Assembly: GCF_945906775.1 (NCBI RefSeq)
Contig: NZ_CAMDRE010000001.1
Span: forward strand, 2,976,001-3,040,000
Length of the DNA stretch: 64,000 nucleotides
Direction of reading: 5' to 3'
DNA from: Citrobacter sp. Marseille-Q6884
GTDB lineage: Bacteria > Pseudomonadota > Gammaproteobacteria > Enterobacterales > Enterobacteriaceae
Shown in pieces: positions 8,218-15,911 of this stretch; within the stretch, counting starts at the first letter, position 1, and every line of letters starts with the position of its first letter. Made by a program: the position numbers and the translations under genes. Under the pieces are notes generated by a model, which saw only the letters and a program-made list of their open reading frames with translations, did no database searches and was not told the DNA's origin.

Positions 8218-10494
8218 ATGCTCAATCAAGAACTGGAACTCAGTTTAAACATGGCTTTCGCCAGAGCGCGCGAGCACCGACATGAGTTTATGACCGTCGA
8301 GCACTTGTTACTGGCGTTGCTCAGTAACCCGTCGGCCCGCGAAGCGCTGGAAGCGTGTTCTGTGGATCTGGTGGCGCTCCGTCAGGAACTCGAAGCCTTC
8401 ATTGAACAAACCACACCCGTATTGCCTGCCAGCGAAGAAGAGCGCGACACGCAGCCGACGTTGAGTTTTCAGCGTGTACTGCAACGTGCTGTCTTTCATG
8501 TTCAGTCCTCCGGGCGTAATGAAGTGACCGGCGCAAATGTGCTGGTCGCCATCTTCAGCGAGCAGGAATCTCAGGCTGCGTATCTGTTGCGTAAGCATGA
8601 AGTCAGTCGCCTGGACGTGGTGAATTTTATTTCTCATGGCACGCGCAAAGACGAACCGAGCCAGTCATCTGACTCAGGTAATCAGCCAAATAGCGAAGAA
8701 CAAGCTGGCGGGGAGGACCGTATGGAGAACTTCACCACTAACCTTAACCAGCTTGCTCGCGTGGGCGGGATTGATCCGCTCATTGGCCGGGAAAAAGAGC
8801 TGGAGCGCGCCATTCAGGTTCTGTGCCGCCGCCGTAAAAACAACCCGCTGCTGGTGGGGGAATCCGGTGTCGGTAAAACCGCGATTGCCGAAGGTCTGGC
8901 CTGGCGAATCGTTCAGGGCGACGTACCGGAAGTCATGGCTGACTGCACGCTCTACTCGCTGGATATCGGATCGCTGCTGGCCGGCACCAAATACCGCGGT
9001 GATTTCGAAAAACGCTTTAAGGCGCTGCTAAAACAGCTGGAACAGGATACCAACAGCATCCTGTTTATCGATGAGATCCACACCATTATCGGTGCAGGGG
9101 CGGCGTCGGGCGGCCAGGTAGATGCGGCAAACCTGATCAAACCGTTGCTCTCCAGCGGCAAGATCCGCGTGATTGGTTCAACGACCTATCAGGAGTTCAG
9201 CAACATTTTCGAGAAAGACCGTGCGTTAGCGCGTCGCTTCCAGAAAATTGATATTACTGAACCGTCGGTCGATGAAACCGTGCAGATCATCAACGGCCTG
9301 AAACCGAAATACGAAGCGCACCATGATGTCCGCTATACCGCAAAAGCGGTGCGTGCGGCGGTTGAGCTGGCGGTGAAGTACATCAACGATCGTCATCTGC
9401 CGGATAAGGCGATTGACGTGATCGATGAAGCCGGTGCGCGTGCGCGTCTGATGCCGGTCAGCAAGCGCAAGAAAACGGTCAACGTGGCGGATATCGAGTC
9501 CGTGGTAGCCCGCATTGCGCGTATCCCAGAGAAGAGCGTTTCGCAGAGCGATCGCGATACGCTGAAAAATCTGGGTAACCGTCTGAAAATGCTGGTATTC
9601 GGGCAGGATAAAGCCATTGAAGCGCTGACCGAAGCGATCAAAATGAGTCGTGCGGGTCTTGGTCATGAGCACAAACCTGTCGGTTCATTCCTGTTCGCCG
9701 GTCCGACTGGCGTCGGTAAGACGGAAGTGACGGTGCAGTTGTCCAAAGCGCTGGGTATTGAACTGCTGCGTTTTGATATGTCCGAATATATGGAGCGTCA
9801 TACTGTCAGCCGTTTGATCGGTGCGCCTCCGGGGTATGTCGGTTTCGATCAGGGTGGTCTGCTGACGGATGCGGTGATTAAACATCCTCACGCGGTACTG
9901 CTGCTGGATGAAATTGAAAAAGCGCACCCGGATGTCTTCAACCTGCTGCTGCAGGTGATGGATAACGGTACGCTGACCGACAATAACGGGCGTAAAGCGG
10001 ATTTCCGCAACGTGGTGCTGGTGATGACCACCAACGCCGGGGTGCGTGAAACTGAGCGTAAATCGATTGGCCTCATTCATCAGGACAACAGTACTGATGC
10101 AATGGGCGAAATCAAAAAAGTGTTTACGCCGGAATTCCGTAACCGCCTCGACAACATTATCTGGTTCGATCATCTCTCCACAGAGGTTATTCATCAGGTG
10201 GTCGATAAATTTATTGTCGAGCTGCAGGTCCAGTTGGATCAGAAAGGTGTTTCTCTGGAAGTCAGCCAGGAAGCACGTAACTGGCTGGCAGAGAAAGGTT
10301 ATGACCGCGCAATGGGCGCACGTCCGATGACGCGTGTTGTTCAGGACAACCTGAAAAAACCACTGGCAAACGAACTGTTGTTCGGTTCGCTGGTGGATGG
10401 GGGTCAGGTAACCGTTGAGTTGGATAAAGAGAAAAATGAGCTGACGTATAGTTTCCAGAGTGCGCAAAAGCACAAGCCAGAAGCTGCACATTAA
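8218..10494 (+). CDS. clpA: ClpA, AAA+ unfoldase of the ClpAP protease
   Basis: 758 residues. The N-terminal Clp-N repeat domain (to about 145, binding ClpS) is followed by AAA domain D1 (Walker A GESGVGKTA near 214, Walker B ILFIDEIHT). AAA domain D2 has Walker A GPTGVGKTE near 495 and Walker B LLLDEIEKA. An IGL loop that docks ClpP is seen as KSIGLIHQD. ClpA unfolds proteins and threads them into ClpP. I use the ATG at 8218 (MLNQELELSLN) with GGGGGAGG upstream; the in-frame start at 8203 is an extension. The E. coli neighbours serW and infA do not follow: an IS200 element does. Confidence 0.97.
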   Translation: MLNQELELSLNMAFARAREHRHEFMTVEHLLLALLSNPSAREALEACSVDLVALRQELEAFIEQTTPVLPASEEERDTQPTLSFQRVLQRAVFHVQSSGRNEVTGANVLVAIFSEQESQAAYLLRKHEVSRLDVVNFISHGTRKDEPSQSSDSGNQPNSEEQAGGEDRMENFTTNLNQLARVGGIDPLIGREKELERAIQVLCRRRKNNPLLVGESGVGKTAIAEGLAWRIVQGDVPEVMADCTLYSLDIGSLLAGTKYRGDFEKRFKALLKQLEQDTNSILFIDEIHTIIGAGAASGGQVDAANLIKPLLSSGKIRVIGSTTYQEFSNIFEKDRALARRFQKIDITEPSVDETVQIINGLKPKYEAHHDVRYTAKAVRAAVELAVKYINDRHLPDKAIDVIDEAGARARLMPVSKRKKTVNVADIESVVARIARIPEKSVSQSDRDTLKNLGNRLKMLVFGQDKAIEALTEAIKMSRAGLGHEHKPVGSFLFAGPTGVGKTEVTVQLSKALGIELLRFDMSEYMERHTVSRLIGAPPGYVGFDQGGLLTDAVIKHPHAVLLLDEIEKAHPDVFNLLLQVMDNGTLTDNNGRKADFRNVVLVMTTNAGVRETERKSIGLIHQDNSTDAMGEIKKVFTPEFRNRLDNIIWFDHLSTEVIHQVVDKFIVELQVQLDQKGVSLEVSQEARNWLAEKGYDRAMGARPMTRVVQDNLKKPLANELLFGSLVDGGQVTVELDKEKNELTYSFQSAQKHKPEAAH

Positions 10495-10510
10495 GTTCTA
10501 ATCACTAATG

Positions 10511-10537
10511 AGCCGGGCGTAATGCCCGGTTTTTTTT
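10511..10537 (+). terminator. clpA terminator
   Basis: The hairpin CCGGGC-gtaat-GCCCGG followed by eight T residues lies 17 bases after the clpA stop, immediately before the IS200 left end. Confidence 0.9.
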
Positions 10538-10570
10538 GTGCACAGAAAACCCCCAGCTAGGCTGGGGGTT

Positions 10571-10680
10571 CCGGAAAGCTTTCAGCTTTGAGCCAGTTAT
10601 TAAAACCCCTTTTGATTTGTTAAAACACCTTGCGGTCTGGCAACTGCAAGAGTCAAACAAGAAATCAAAAGGGGGTTCCA
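10571..10680 (+). promoter_or_regulatory. IS200 5' leader that masks the transposase RBS
   Basis: The leader contains ACCCCTTTTGATTT (10607-10620) and the complementary AAATCAAAAGGGGGT (about 10661-10675), the latter just before the transposase start. Pairing would bury the ribosome site, which is how IS200 is known to hold its transposase expression very low, together with the antisense RNA art200. The pairing is visible; the antisense RNA is inferred from the family. Confidence 0.7.
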
Positions 10681-11139
10681 ATGAGGGACGAAAAGAGCTT
10701 AGCGCACACCCGATGGAACTGTAAATATCACATAGTTTTTGCGCCGAAATACCGAAGGCAGGCGTTCTACGGAGAGAAACGTAGAGCAATAGGCGGGATC
10801 TTGAGAAAGCTATGTGAATGGAAAAACGTACGAATTCTGGAAGCGGAATGTTGCGCAGATCATATCCATATGCTTGTGGAAATCCCACCGAAAATAAGTG
10901 TGTCGGGTTTTATGGGATATCTGAAGGGGAAGAGCAGTCTGATGCTGTATGAGCAGTTTGGAGATCTGAAGTTCAAATACAGAAACAGGGAGTTCTGGTG
11001 TCGGGGTTACTATGTGGATACGGTAGGGAAGAACACGGCGAAGATACAGGAATACATAAAGCACCAGCTTGAAGAGGATAAAATGGGAGAGCAGTTATCG
11101 ATCCCTTATCCGGGTAGCCCGTTTACGGGCCGTAAGTAA
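10681..11139 (+). CDS. tnpA: IS200 TnpA, Y1-type HUH transposase
   Basis: 152 residues, the full length of IS200 TnpA, with no frameshift. The HUH metal-binding motif is at residues 61-63 (DHIHM) and the single catalytic tyrosine fits Y125 (KIQEYIKH). The enzyme moves single-stranded DNA by cutting at hairpin-marked ends. I start at ATG 10681, after the masked ribosome site, rather than at 10630. The copy looks intact, but members of this group are usually nearly dormant. Confidence 0.93.
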   Translation: MRDEKSLAHTRWNCKYHIVFAPKYRRQAFYGEKRRAIGGILRKLCEWKNVRILEAECCADHIHMLVEIPPKISVSGFMGYLKGKSSLMLYEQFGDLKFKYRNREFWCRGYYVDTVGKNTAKIQEYIKHQLEEDKMGEQLSIPYPGSPFTGRK

Positions 11140-11280
11140 AGAAGTTGGATGCAAATGTCAGATCGTATGCGCCTGTTAGGGCGCGGCTGGTAACAGAGCC
11201 TTACAGGCGCATTTGAAAAACCTCCGGCTATGCCGGAGGATATTTATTCGCCTGAAGGCGACTTACCGTGGAGCTAAATG

Positions 11281-11610
11281 ATGAAACTGGACAATATTCC
11301 ATTCCATGTGACCGACTGGTCGCAGGTTATTCCCGAGCAGCATCCTGGTGAGTCTGGATATGCTACATGGAAAGTGGCTTTTGCCGGTGATGTCCGGGTG
11401 CGAATTGTCGAATATTCGCCGGGATATCTGGCCGATCATTGGTGTTCGAAAGGACACGTTCTGTTTTGTCTGGAAGGTGAGTTACGCACGGAACTGGAAG
11501 ATGGCCGCACGTTCGATCTAAAGCCTGGTATGAGTTACCAGGTGGCCGATCATGCAGAAGCGCATCGCTCATCAACCGCAACGGGAGCAACGTTGTTTAT
11601 TGTGGATTGA
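11281..11610 (+). CDS. DHCW-motif cupin-fold protein
   Basis: 109 residues with a single small beta-barrel cupin. The motif DHWCSKGHVLFCLEGELRTE has the histidines and glutamate expected of a cupin metal site, although order and spacing differ from the classic pattern. The family is annotated only by fold; substrate and reaction are unknown. GGAG lies 7 bases before the ATG at 11281 (4 bases before another ATG at 11278). The gene begins about 35 bases after the IS200 right end, so its original promoter may have been displaced. It converges on cyaR. Confidence 0.75.
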   Translation: MKLDNIPFHVTDWSQVIPEQHPGESGYATWKVAFAGDVRVRIVEYSPGYLADHWCSKGHVLFCLEGELRTELEDGRTFDLKPGMSYQVADHAEAHRSSTATGATLFIVD

Positions 11611-11627
11611 TGGCGTAAACAGCAGGC

Positions 11628-11713
11628 AAAAAATAAGCCTGCGTAAGGGAGATTACGCAGGCTAAGGAGGTGGTTCCTGGTACAGCTAGCATTTATGGGT
11701 TATGTTTTTCAGC
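11628..11713 (-). ncRNA. cyaR: CyaR small RNA
   Basis: An 86-nt match to the Hfq-dependent sRNA CyaR (RyeE). It starts GCUGAAAAACAUAACCCAU, carries the CCACCUCCUU seed that blocks ribosome sites, and ends in a strong terminator stem (GCCUGCGUAA/UUACGCAGGC) with a U-run. In E. coli it represses ompX, nadE, luxS and yqaE. As in E. coli it lies on the same strand just downstream of yegQ, which shows that this side of the IS200 junction is undisturbed from cyaR onward. Confidence 0.95.
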
Positions 11714-11719
11714 AGGCGG

Positions 11720-11762
11720 ATAATACCCGTAATAAACGAAACGGTATGTGATCGATTTCTAA
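11720..11762 (-). promoter_or_regulatory. cyaR promoter with class II CRP site
   Basis: Reading the - strand, a TATTAT -10 box lies at 11720-11725, seven bases before the sRNA start. A CRP site (on the + strand TGTGA, six bases, TCTAA, 11747-11762) is centred at -41.5, the classic class II position. This agrees with the known strong dependence of CyaR on CRP-cAMP. Confidence 0.8.
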
Positions 11763-11797
11763 GAATCTTCCGAACGCTGAAAAATAACCGTAATTAA

Positions 11798-13159
11798 CTA
11801 TTTAGCATGCGGGTTGCGGGTGGACTCCCCCGCAAAATTACGCATTAACAATGCATAGTTCAGATCGATATCCTGCGGAACGGGCATCCACACGGTATAA
11901 CCATCACCCGGTGCGACAGGCATGGCTTCGCCTTTGGCGTTTTCCATCTGCTCGAGGGTGAAATTCACGTTACCCTGCGGGGTCATCAGTTCCAGGCTAT
12001 CGCCAACGGTAAATTTATTTTTTACCAGAACGGCTGCCAGTTCGCCTTTACGCTCGCCAGTGAACTCACCGACAAACTGCTGGCGCTCGGAAACAGAAAA
12101 ACCGTATTCATAATTCTGATAATCATCATGCGTGTGACGGCGCAGGAATCCTTCGGTGTAACCGCGATGCGCCAGGCCTTCCAGCGTCTCCAGCAGACTG
12201 GTGTCGAACGGCTTACCGGCTGCCGCATCGTCAATGGCTTTGCGATACACCTGAGCAGTACGCGCACAGTAGTAGTAGGATTTGGTACGCCCTTCGATTT
12301 TTAACGAATGCACACCCATCTGGGTCAGGCGTTCTACGTGGGCAATCGCACGTAAATCTTTCGAGTTCATGATGTAAGTGCCGTGTTCGTCTTCGAACGC
12401 CGTCATATATTCGCCCGGACGCTGGGCTTCTTCGATCATAAACACTTTGTCAGTTGGCGCGCCAATACCCAGCGTCGGTTCGACGTTTTGCACCGGAATC
12501 GGTTCGTACTTGTGTACGATGTTACCGACGACATCCTCTTTGCCTTCCTGCACGTTATATTCCCAGCGGCAGGCATTGGTGCAGGTTCCCTGGTTCGGAT
12601 CGCGTTTGTTGATATAGCCGGAGAGAAGGCAACGACCGGAGTAGGCCATACACAGTGCGCCGTGCACGAAGATTTCAATCTCCATATCCGGTACCTGGTT
12701 ACGGATCTCTTCAATCTCTTCCAGCGACAATTCGCGGGATAAAATCACACGGGTCAGCCCCATCTGCTTCCAGAATTTTACCGTTGCCCAGTTTACCGCG
12801 TTAGCCTGTACCGACAGGTGAATATCCATGTCCGGGAAGTTTTCACGCACCAGCATGATAAGTCCTGGGTCAGACATGATCAGCGCATCCGGCCCCATTT
12901 CCACAACGGGTTTCAGATCACGAATAAAGGTTTTCAGCTTGGCGTTGTGTGGTGCAATGTTCACCACCACGTAGAATTTTTTACCCAGTTCGTGGGCTTC
13001 ATTGATTCCGCGCTGCAAATTTTCGTGATTGAATTCGTTGTTGCGTACGCGAAGCGAGTAACGCGGCTGGCCCGCATAGACTGCATCTGCGCCATAAGCG
13101 AAAGCGTAACGCATATTTTTCAGCGTTCCCGCCGGGGAAAGGAGTTCCGGTTTAAACAT
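11798..13159 (-). CDS. trhP: TrhP (YegQ), tRNA U34 hydroxylase, U32 peptidase-like family
   Basis: About 453 residues from the internal start MFKPELLSPAGT (ATG at 13159), matching E. coli YegQ. The U32-family core (DALIMSDPGL, IFVHGALCMAYSGRCLLSGY) is followed by a cysteine-rich region (NQGTCTNACRWEY), where the family binds an iron-sulfur cluster. With TrhO it is known to form ho5U34 in tRNA, using prephenate-derived chemistry, so it serves wobble decoding. A longer frame begins at 13192, but the homologues start at MFKPE. yegP lies upstream and cyaR downstream. Confidence 0.93.
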   Translation of the reverse strand: MFKPELLSPAGTLKNMRYAFAYGADAVYAGQPRYSLRVRNNEFNHENLQRGINEAHELGKKFYVVVNIAPHNAKLKTFIRDLKPVVEMGPDALIMSDPGLIMLVRENFPDMDIHLSVQANAVNWATVKFWKQMGLTRVILSRELSLEEIEEIRNQVPDMEIEIFVHGALCMAYSGRCLLSGYINKRDPNQGTCTNACRWEYNVQEGKEDVVGNIVHKYEPIPVQNVEPTLGIGAPTDKVFMIEEAQRPGEYMTAFEDEHGTYIMNSKDLRAIAHVERLTQMGVHSLKIEGRTKSYYYCARTAQVYRKAIDDAAAGKPFDTSLLETLEGLAHRGYTEGFLRRHTHDDYQNYEYGFSVSERQQFVGEFTGERKGELAAVLVKNKFTVGDSLELMTPQGNVNFTLEQMENAKGEAMPVAPGDGYTVWMPVPQDIDLNYALLMRNFAGESTRNPHAK

Positions 13160-13270
13160 AGTTTTCTCGTTCTGATGACAGGTCAGATCCATCTCACTTT
13201 ATGAGACGGTTAGGGGAGTGTCCCCATATTAAGGGCGGGCATTGTAGCGCTGCGGGGAAGACAGGTAAAG

Positions 13271-13305
13271 AAAAACGCCGGGTAACAGCGGTGTGTAACC
13301 CGGCT
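13271..13305 (-). terminator. Terminator after yegP
   Basis: On the - strand GCCGGGTTAC / GTAACCCGGC forms a stem followed by GTTTTTC. It separates yegP from trhP. Confidence 0.8.
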
Positions 13306-13318
13306 GACATCATGATAA

Positions 13319-13651
13319 TCAGGTCTTATCTTTTATCGTCTGACTTGGGCCATTGGTTTTGACTGACGCAATACCGGTTTCGCGCGATTGTTCGCTTGCA
13401 TACAGTTGACTGCTACCTATGACCTGATGGTTCGCGGCTTTCAGGTTGAAATGAAATTTGCCATTCGTCGCCGTTTTTTTCTCGTAGCGTTCGCTCAGGG
13501 GACTGTTAACCTGCACAGACGCGATCCCCTTTTCTGCCGCCCCTTTTGTGGCGTAAAGCTCACTGGTCAGGATAATTTCTCCATTTCCTGCTTTAAGAAC
13601 AAACCTGAATTGATTATCACTGCTTTTGCTTAACTCAAACCAACCAGCCAT
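13319..13651 (-). CDS. yegP: YegP, DUF1508 repeat protein
   Basis: 110 residues made of two similar units of about 50 residues: GWFELSKSSDNQFRFVLKAG… and GKFHFNLKAANHQVIGSSQL…. Each has the DUF1508 pattern in which residues from a strand-turn-strand unit are followed by ETGIASV/EKGIASV. The function is unknown. It lies directly downstream of baeR, as in E. coli. Confidence 0.92.
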   Translation of the reverse strand: MAGWFELSKSSDNQFRFVLKAGNGEIILTSELYATKGAAEKGIASVQVNSPLSERYEKKTATNGKFHFNLKAANHQVIGSSQLYASEQSRETGIASVKTNGPSQTIKDKT

Positions 13652-13750
13652 ATGAACTCCTTGATTAAAAGTGTTATATCAAACAGTTATTAACGACAGC
13701 GTATTGCCAGTAAGAGTATGGGTGATATTTGGCGAGTTGCTAGTGAGGAA

Positions 13751-13772
13751 GGCTCTGCCGGGAAGCAGAGCC
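13751..13772. other. Stem-loop between baeR and yegP
   Basis: GGCTCTGC / GCAGAGCC forms an eight-base stem with a six-base loop, 17 bases past the baeR stop. There is no T-run directly after it on either strand, so it may be a processing or stabilising hairpin rather than a terminator. Confidence 0.5.
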
Positions 13773-13788
13773 GTGAAAAAGGGGGGCT

Positions 13789-14511
13789 TTATGCAATCCT
13801 GCAGGCATCGGCTTCCCAACGGTATCCCACGCCATAGACGGCACGGATAAATGACTGCTCCGCATCCAGCGACTCCAGTTTGCGGCGTAAGTTCTTGATG
13901 TGGCTGTCAATGGTACGGTCGGTCACCACGCGGTAGTCATCGTAGAGATGGTTTAATAACTGCTCGCGGGAGAACACCTTGCCCGGTTCGTGTGACAGCG
14001 TTTTGAGCAACCGGAATTCAGCGGGCGTTAAATCGAGCATTTTCCCGCGCCACGAGGCCTGAAAACGTCCCTCATCGACGATCAACGGACTTGCGGCATC
14101 CAGTTGCTGCAGTTCGCGCTGAGGTTTGCAGCGGCGCAGGATCGTTTTCACTCGCGCCACGACTTCACGCGGGCTGTAGGGTTTACAGATGTAGTCATCG
14201 GCGCCGATCTCCAGCCCGAGCAGTCGGTCAATCTCTTCGATTTTCGCGGTGACCATCATAATCGGGACTTCGGAGAAACGGCGAATTTCCCGGCACAGAG
14301 TCAGGCCGTCTGTGCCGGGCAGCATCAAATCCAGCAAAATCAGATCGGGGGGCGTCTGGCGGACGTAAGGTAAAACCTGGTCACCGTGGTTGATGAGCGT
14401 AGGGGCATAGCTTGCAGCACGCAGGTAGTCGATAAGCAGTTGCCCCAGTTTGGGTTCATCTTCCACGATCAGAATGCGCGGCGTGTTTTCATCAATGGGT
14501 AACTCAGTCAT
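13789..14511 (-). CDS. baeR: BaeR, envelope-stress response regulator
   Basis: 240 residues. The receiver domain has its phosphorylation site in DLILLDLMLPGTDG (Asp near residue 61) and the conserved lysine in YICKPYSPRE. A PhoB/OmpR-type winged helix (LLKTLSHEPGKVFSREQLL, then VDSHIKN-like TIDSHIKNLRRKL) forms the C-terminus. BaeR activates mdtABCD, acrD and spy in response to toxic compounds. It is the last gene of an operon in which each gene overlaps or abuts the next. Confidence 0.96.
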   Translation of the reverse strand: MTELPIDENTPRILIVEDEPKLGQLLIDYLRAASYAPTLINHGDQVLPYVRQTPPDLILLDLMLPGTDGLTLCREIRRFSEVPIMMVTAKIEEIDRLLGLEIGADDYICKPYSPREVVARVKTILRRCKPQRELQQLDAASPLIVDEGRFQASWRGKMLDLTPAEFRLLKTLSHEPGKVFSREQLLNHLYDDYRVVTDRTIDSHIKNLRRKLESLDAEQSFIRAVYGVGYRWEADACRIA

Positions 14512-15911
14512 ACATCTCTCTGTAAATCGCGTTCCAGCGGTAACTCTACTGTAATGCTAACCCCGCCAAAAGGCGAATGGCTCGCTCGGATGAAGCCATT
14601 ATGCGCCTGGACGATGTTGACGCAAATCGCCAGACCCAACCCGGAACCGCCACTGGCACGGTTACGGGAACCTTCGGTGCGATAAAATCGTTCAAACAGT
14701 TTTTGTAATTGCTCTTCACTAACGCCGGGCGCGGAGTCGGCAAAGGTTAATAACACCATGCGTTCACGCTGTTCGGCGCTGATGTGCAACCCGCCGCCGC
14801 TGTCGGTATAGCGCAGGCTGTTTTCCAGCAGATTGTTGAACAGTTGCATTAGACGATCACGGTCGCCAAAGACCGTCATGCTGTCCGGCAGAGAGAGTTG
14901 TATGGTTAACCCGCGGCTGGCAAAACGCTCGCGAAATGCACCGCTGGCGACTTCCAGCAAAGGAATAAGATCCAGTGATGTTTTTTGGTATGCCAGCGCA
15001 CCTTCGTCGGACATAGAGAGCTGGTGAAGATCGTCGACCAGTTTGGTGAGCGTACCGACTTCGGCCTGCAACGAGGCTACCGATTCTGGCGTGAACTGGC
15101 GTACGCCATCCTGAATCGCTTCCAGTTCGCCACGTAAAACGGCCAGCGGTGTGCGCAGTTCGTGAGAAATATCGGCCATAAAATCGCGGCGCATCTGCTG
15201 GTTTTTCTCCAGTGTACTGGCAAGCTGGTTGAAATCTTGCGCCAGTTTGCCCAGTTCATCGGTGCTGCTGGATGCCACTCGGGTGGTGAAATCCCCGGCG
15301 GCCAGCTTGTGCGTGCCTTCTACCAGCCGTTTGACCGGAGCCAGCAGGCTGCGCGCCAGTGAAAAGGTTGCCAGTGCCGCTAACAGCGTCGAAAGCGCGA
15401 CAATAAGCCAACTGCTTCGGCGCTGTTGTTTATCAAAATTGATATCCGTATTACGCGTTAACCGCTCGACGGGCGAAGCGATAACAGCGCCAACCTCCAT
15501 GCCGTTGACCTTGATGGGGCGGCGCGTACCGTCGCGTGGGATCGGCGCGCGCGGGCCGACCAGCACACGGGCATTTTGATCAACGACCCAAAACTGCGTA
15601 CGCCAGCCGTGCGGCGGCATGCCCGGACCGGGTTTGTCATCGTCATTGTCGTGTTCAAAAGAGCGTAGAATCTGAAAGACAAAACGATCGTTATTGCGCA
15701 AGAATCGCCAGTTGCCGTGCTGCTCATACTGATCGCCCAGCGCATCACTGAGCATCTGCAGCCGTTGCTCGTTGCCATGCTTAATGTAGTCAATAAAACC
15801 ACGCTCGAAGCTAAAGCGTACGGCCCAGTGCATGCTGATCAGCAACACAATGCAGGTGGCGAAAATCGCCAGAAACAGTTTGCCGGTGATACCGGGCCGC
15901 CAGAACGTCAT
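14508..15911 (-). CDS. baeS: BaeS, envelope-stress sensor kinase
   Basis: 467 residues: N-terminal membrane segment (LFLAIFATCIVLLISMHWAV), periplasmic sensor domain, second membrane segment (SSWLIVALSTLLAALATFSLA), HAMP domain, H-box FMADISHELRTPLAVLRG and the ATPase boxes NLLENSLRYTD and GGSGLGLAI. It phosphorylates BaeR. Its stop overlaps the baeR start by 4 bases, and its start overlaps the mdtD stop by one. Confidence 0.96.
   Translation of the reverse strand: MTFWRPGITGKLFLAIFATCIVLLISMHWAVRFSFERGFIDYIKHGNEQRLQMLSDALGDQYEQHGNWRFLRNNDRFVFQILRSFEHDNDDDKPGPGMPPHGWRTQFWVVDQNARVLVGPRAPIPRDGTRRPIKVNGMEVGAVIASPVERLTRNTDINFDKQQRRSSWLIVALSTLLAALATFSLARSLLAPVKRLVEGTHKLAAGDFTTRVASSSTDELGKLAQDFNQLASTLEKNQQMRRDFMADISHELRTPLAVLRGELEAIQDGVRQFTPESVASLQAEVGTLTKLVDDLHQLSMSDEGALAYQKTSLDLIPLLEVASGAFRERFASRGLTIQLSLPDSMTVFGDRDRLMQLFNNLLENSLRYTDSGGGLHISAEQRERMVLLTFADSAPGVSEEQLQKLFERFYRTEGSRNRASGGSGLGLAICVNIVQAHNGFIRASHSPFGGVSITVELPLERDLQRDV

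Larger units (their letters stand above)
10543..11245 (+). mobile_element. IS200-type insertion sequence (IS200/IS605 family)
   Basis: An element of about 0.7 kb with one transposase gene. A subterminal hairpin lies at each end: AACCCCCAGC/GCTGGGGGTT at 10548-10570 and CCTCCGGC/GCCGGAGG at 11221-11239. This family has no terminal inverted repeats and makes no target duplication, so the outer ends are approximate, inferred from the hairpins and the known size of about 708 bp. An internal inverted repeat (ATGCGCCTGT/ACAGGCGCAT, 11167-11212) follows the gene. It lies exactly where gene order switches from the clpA region to the yegQ region. Confidence 0.85.

Noticed and set aside
9685..10491. 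A 268-residue frame antisense to clpA
   Set aside because: It lies in the reverse phase of strongly biased codons of clpA; long antisense frames are expected there, and the translation resembles no protein.
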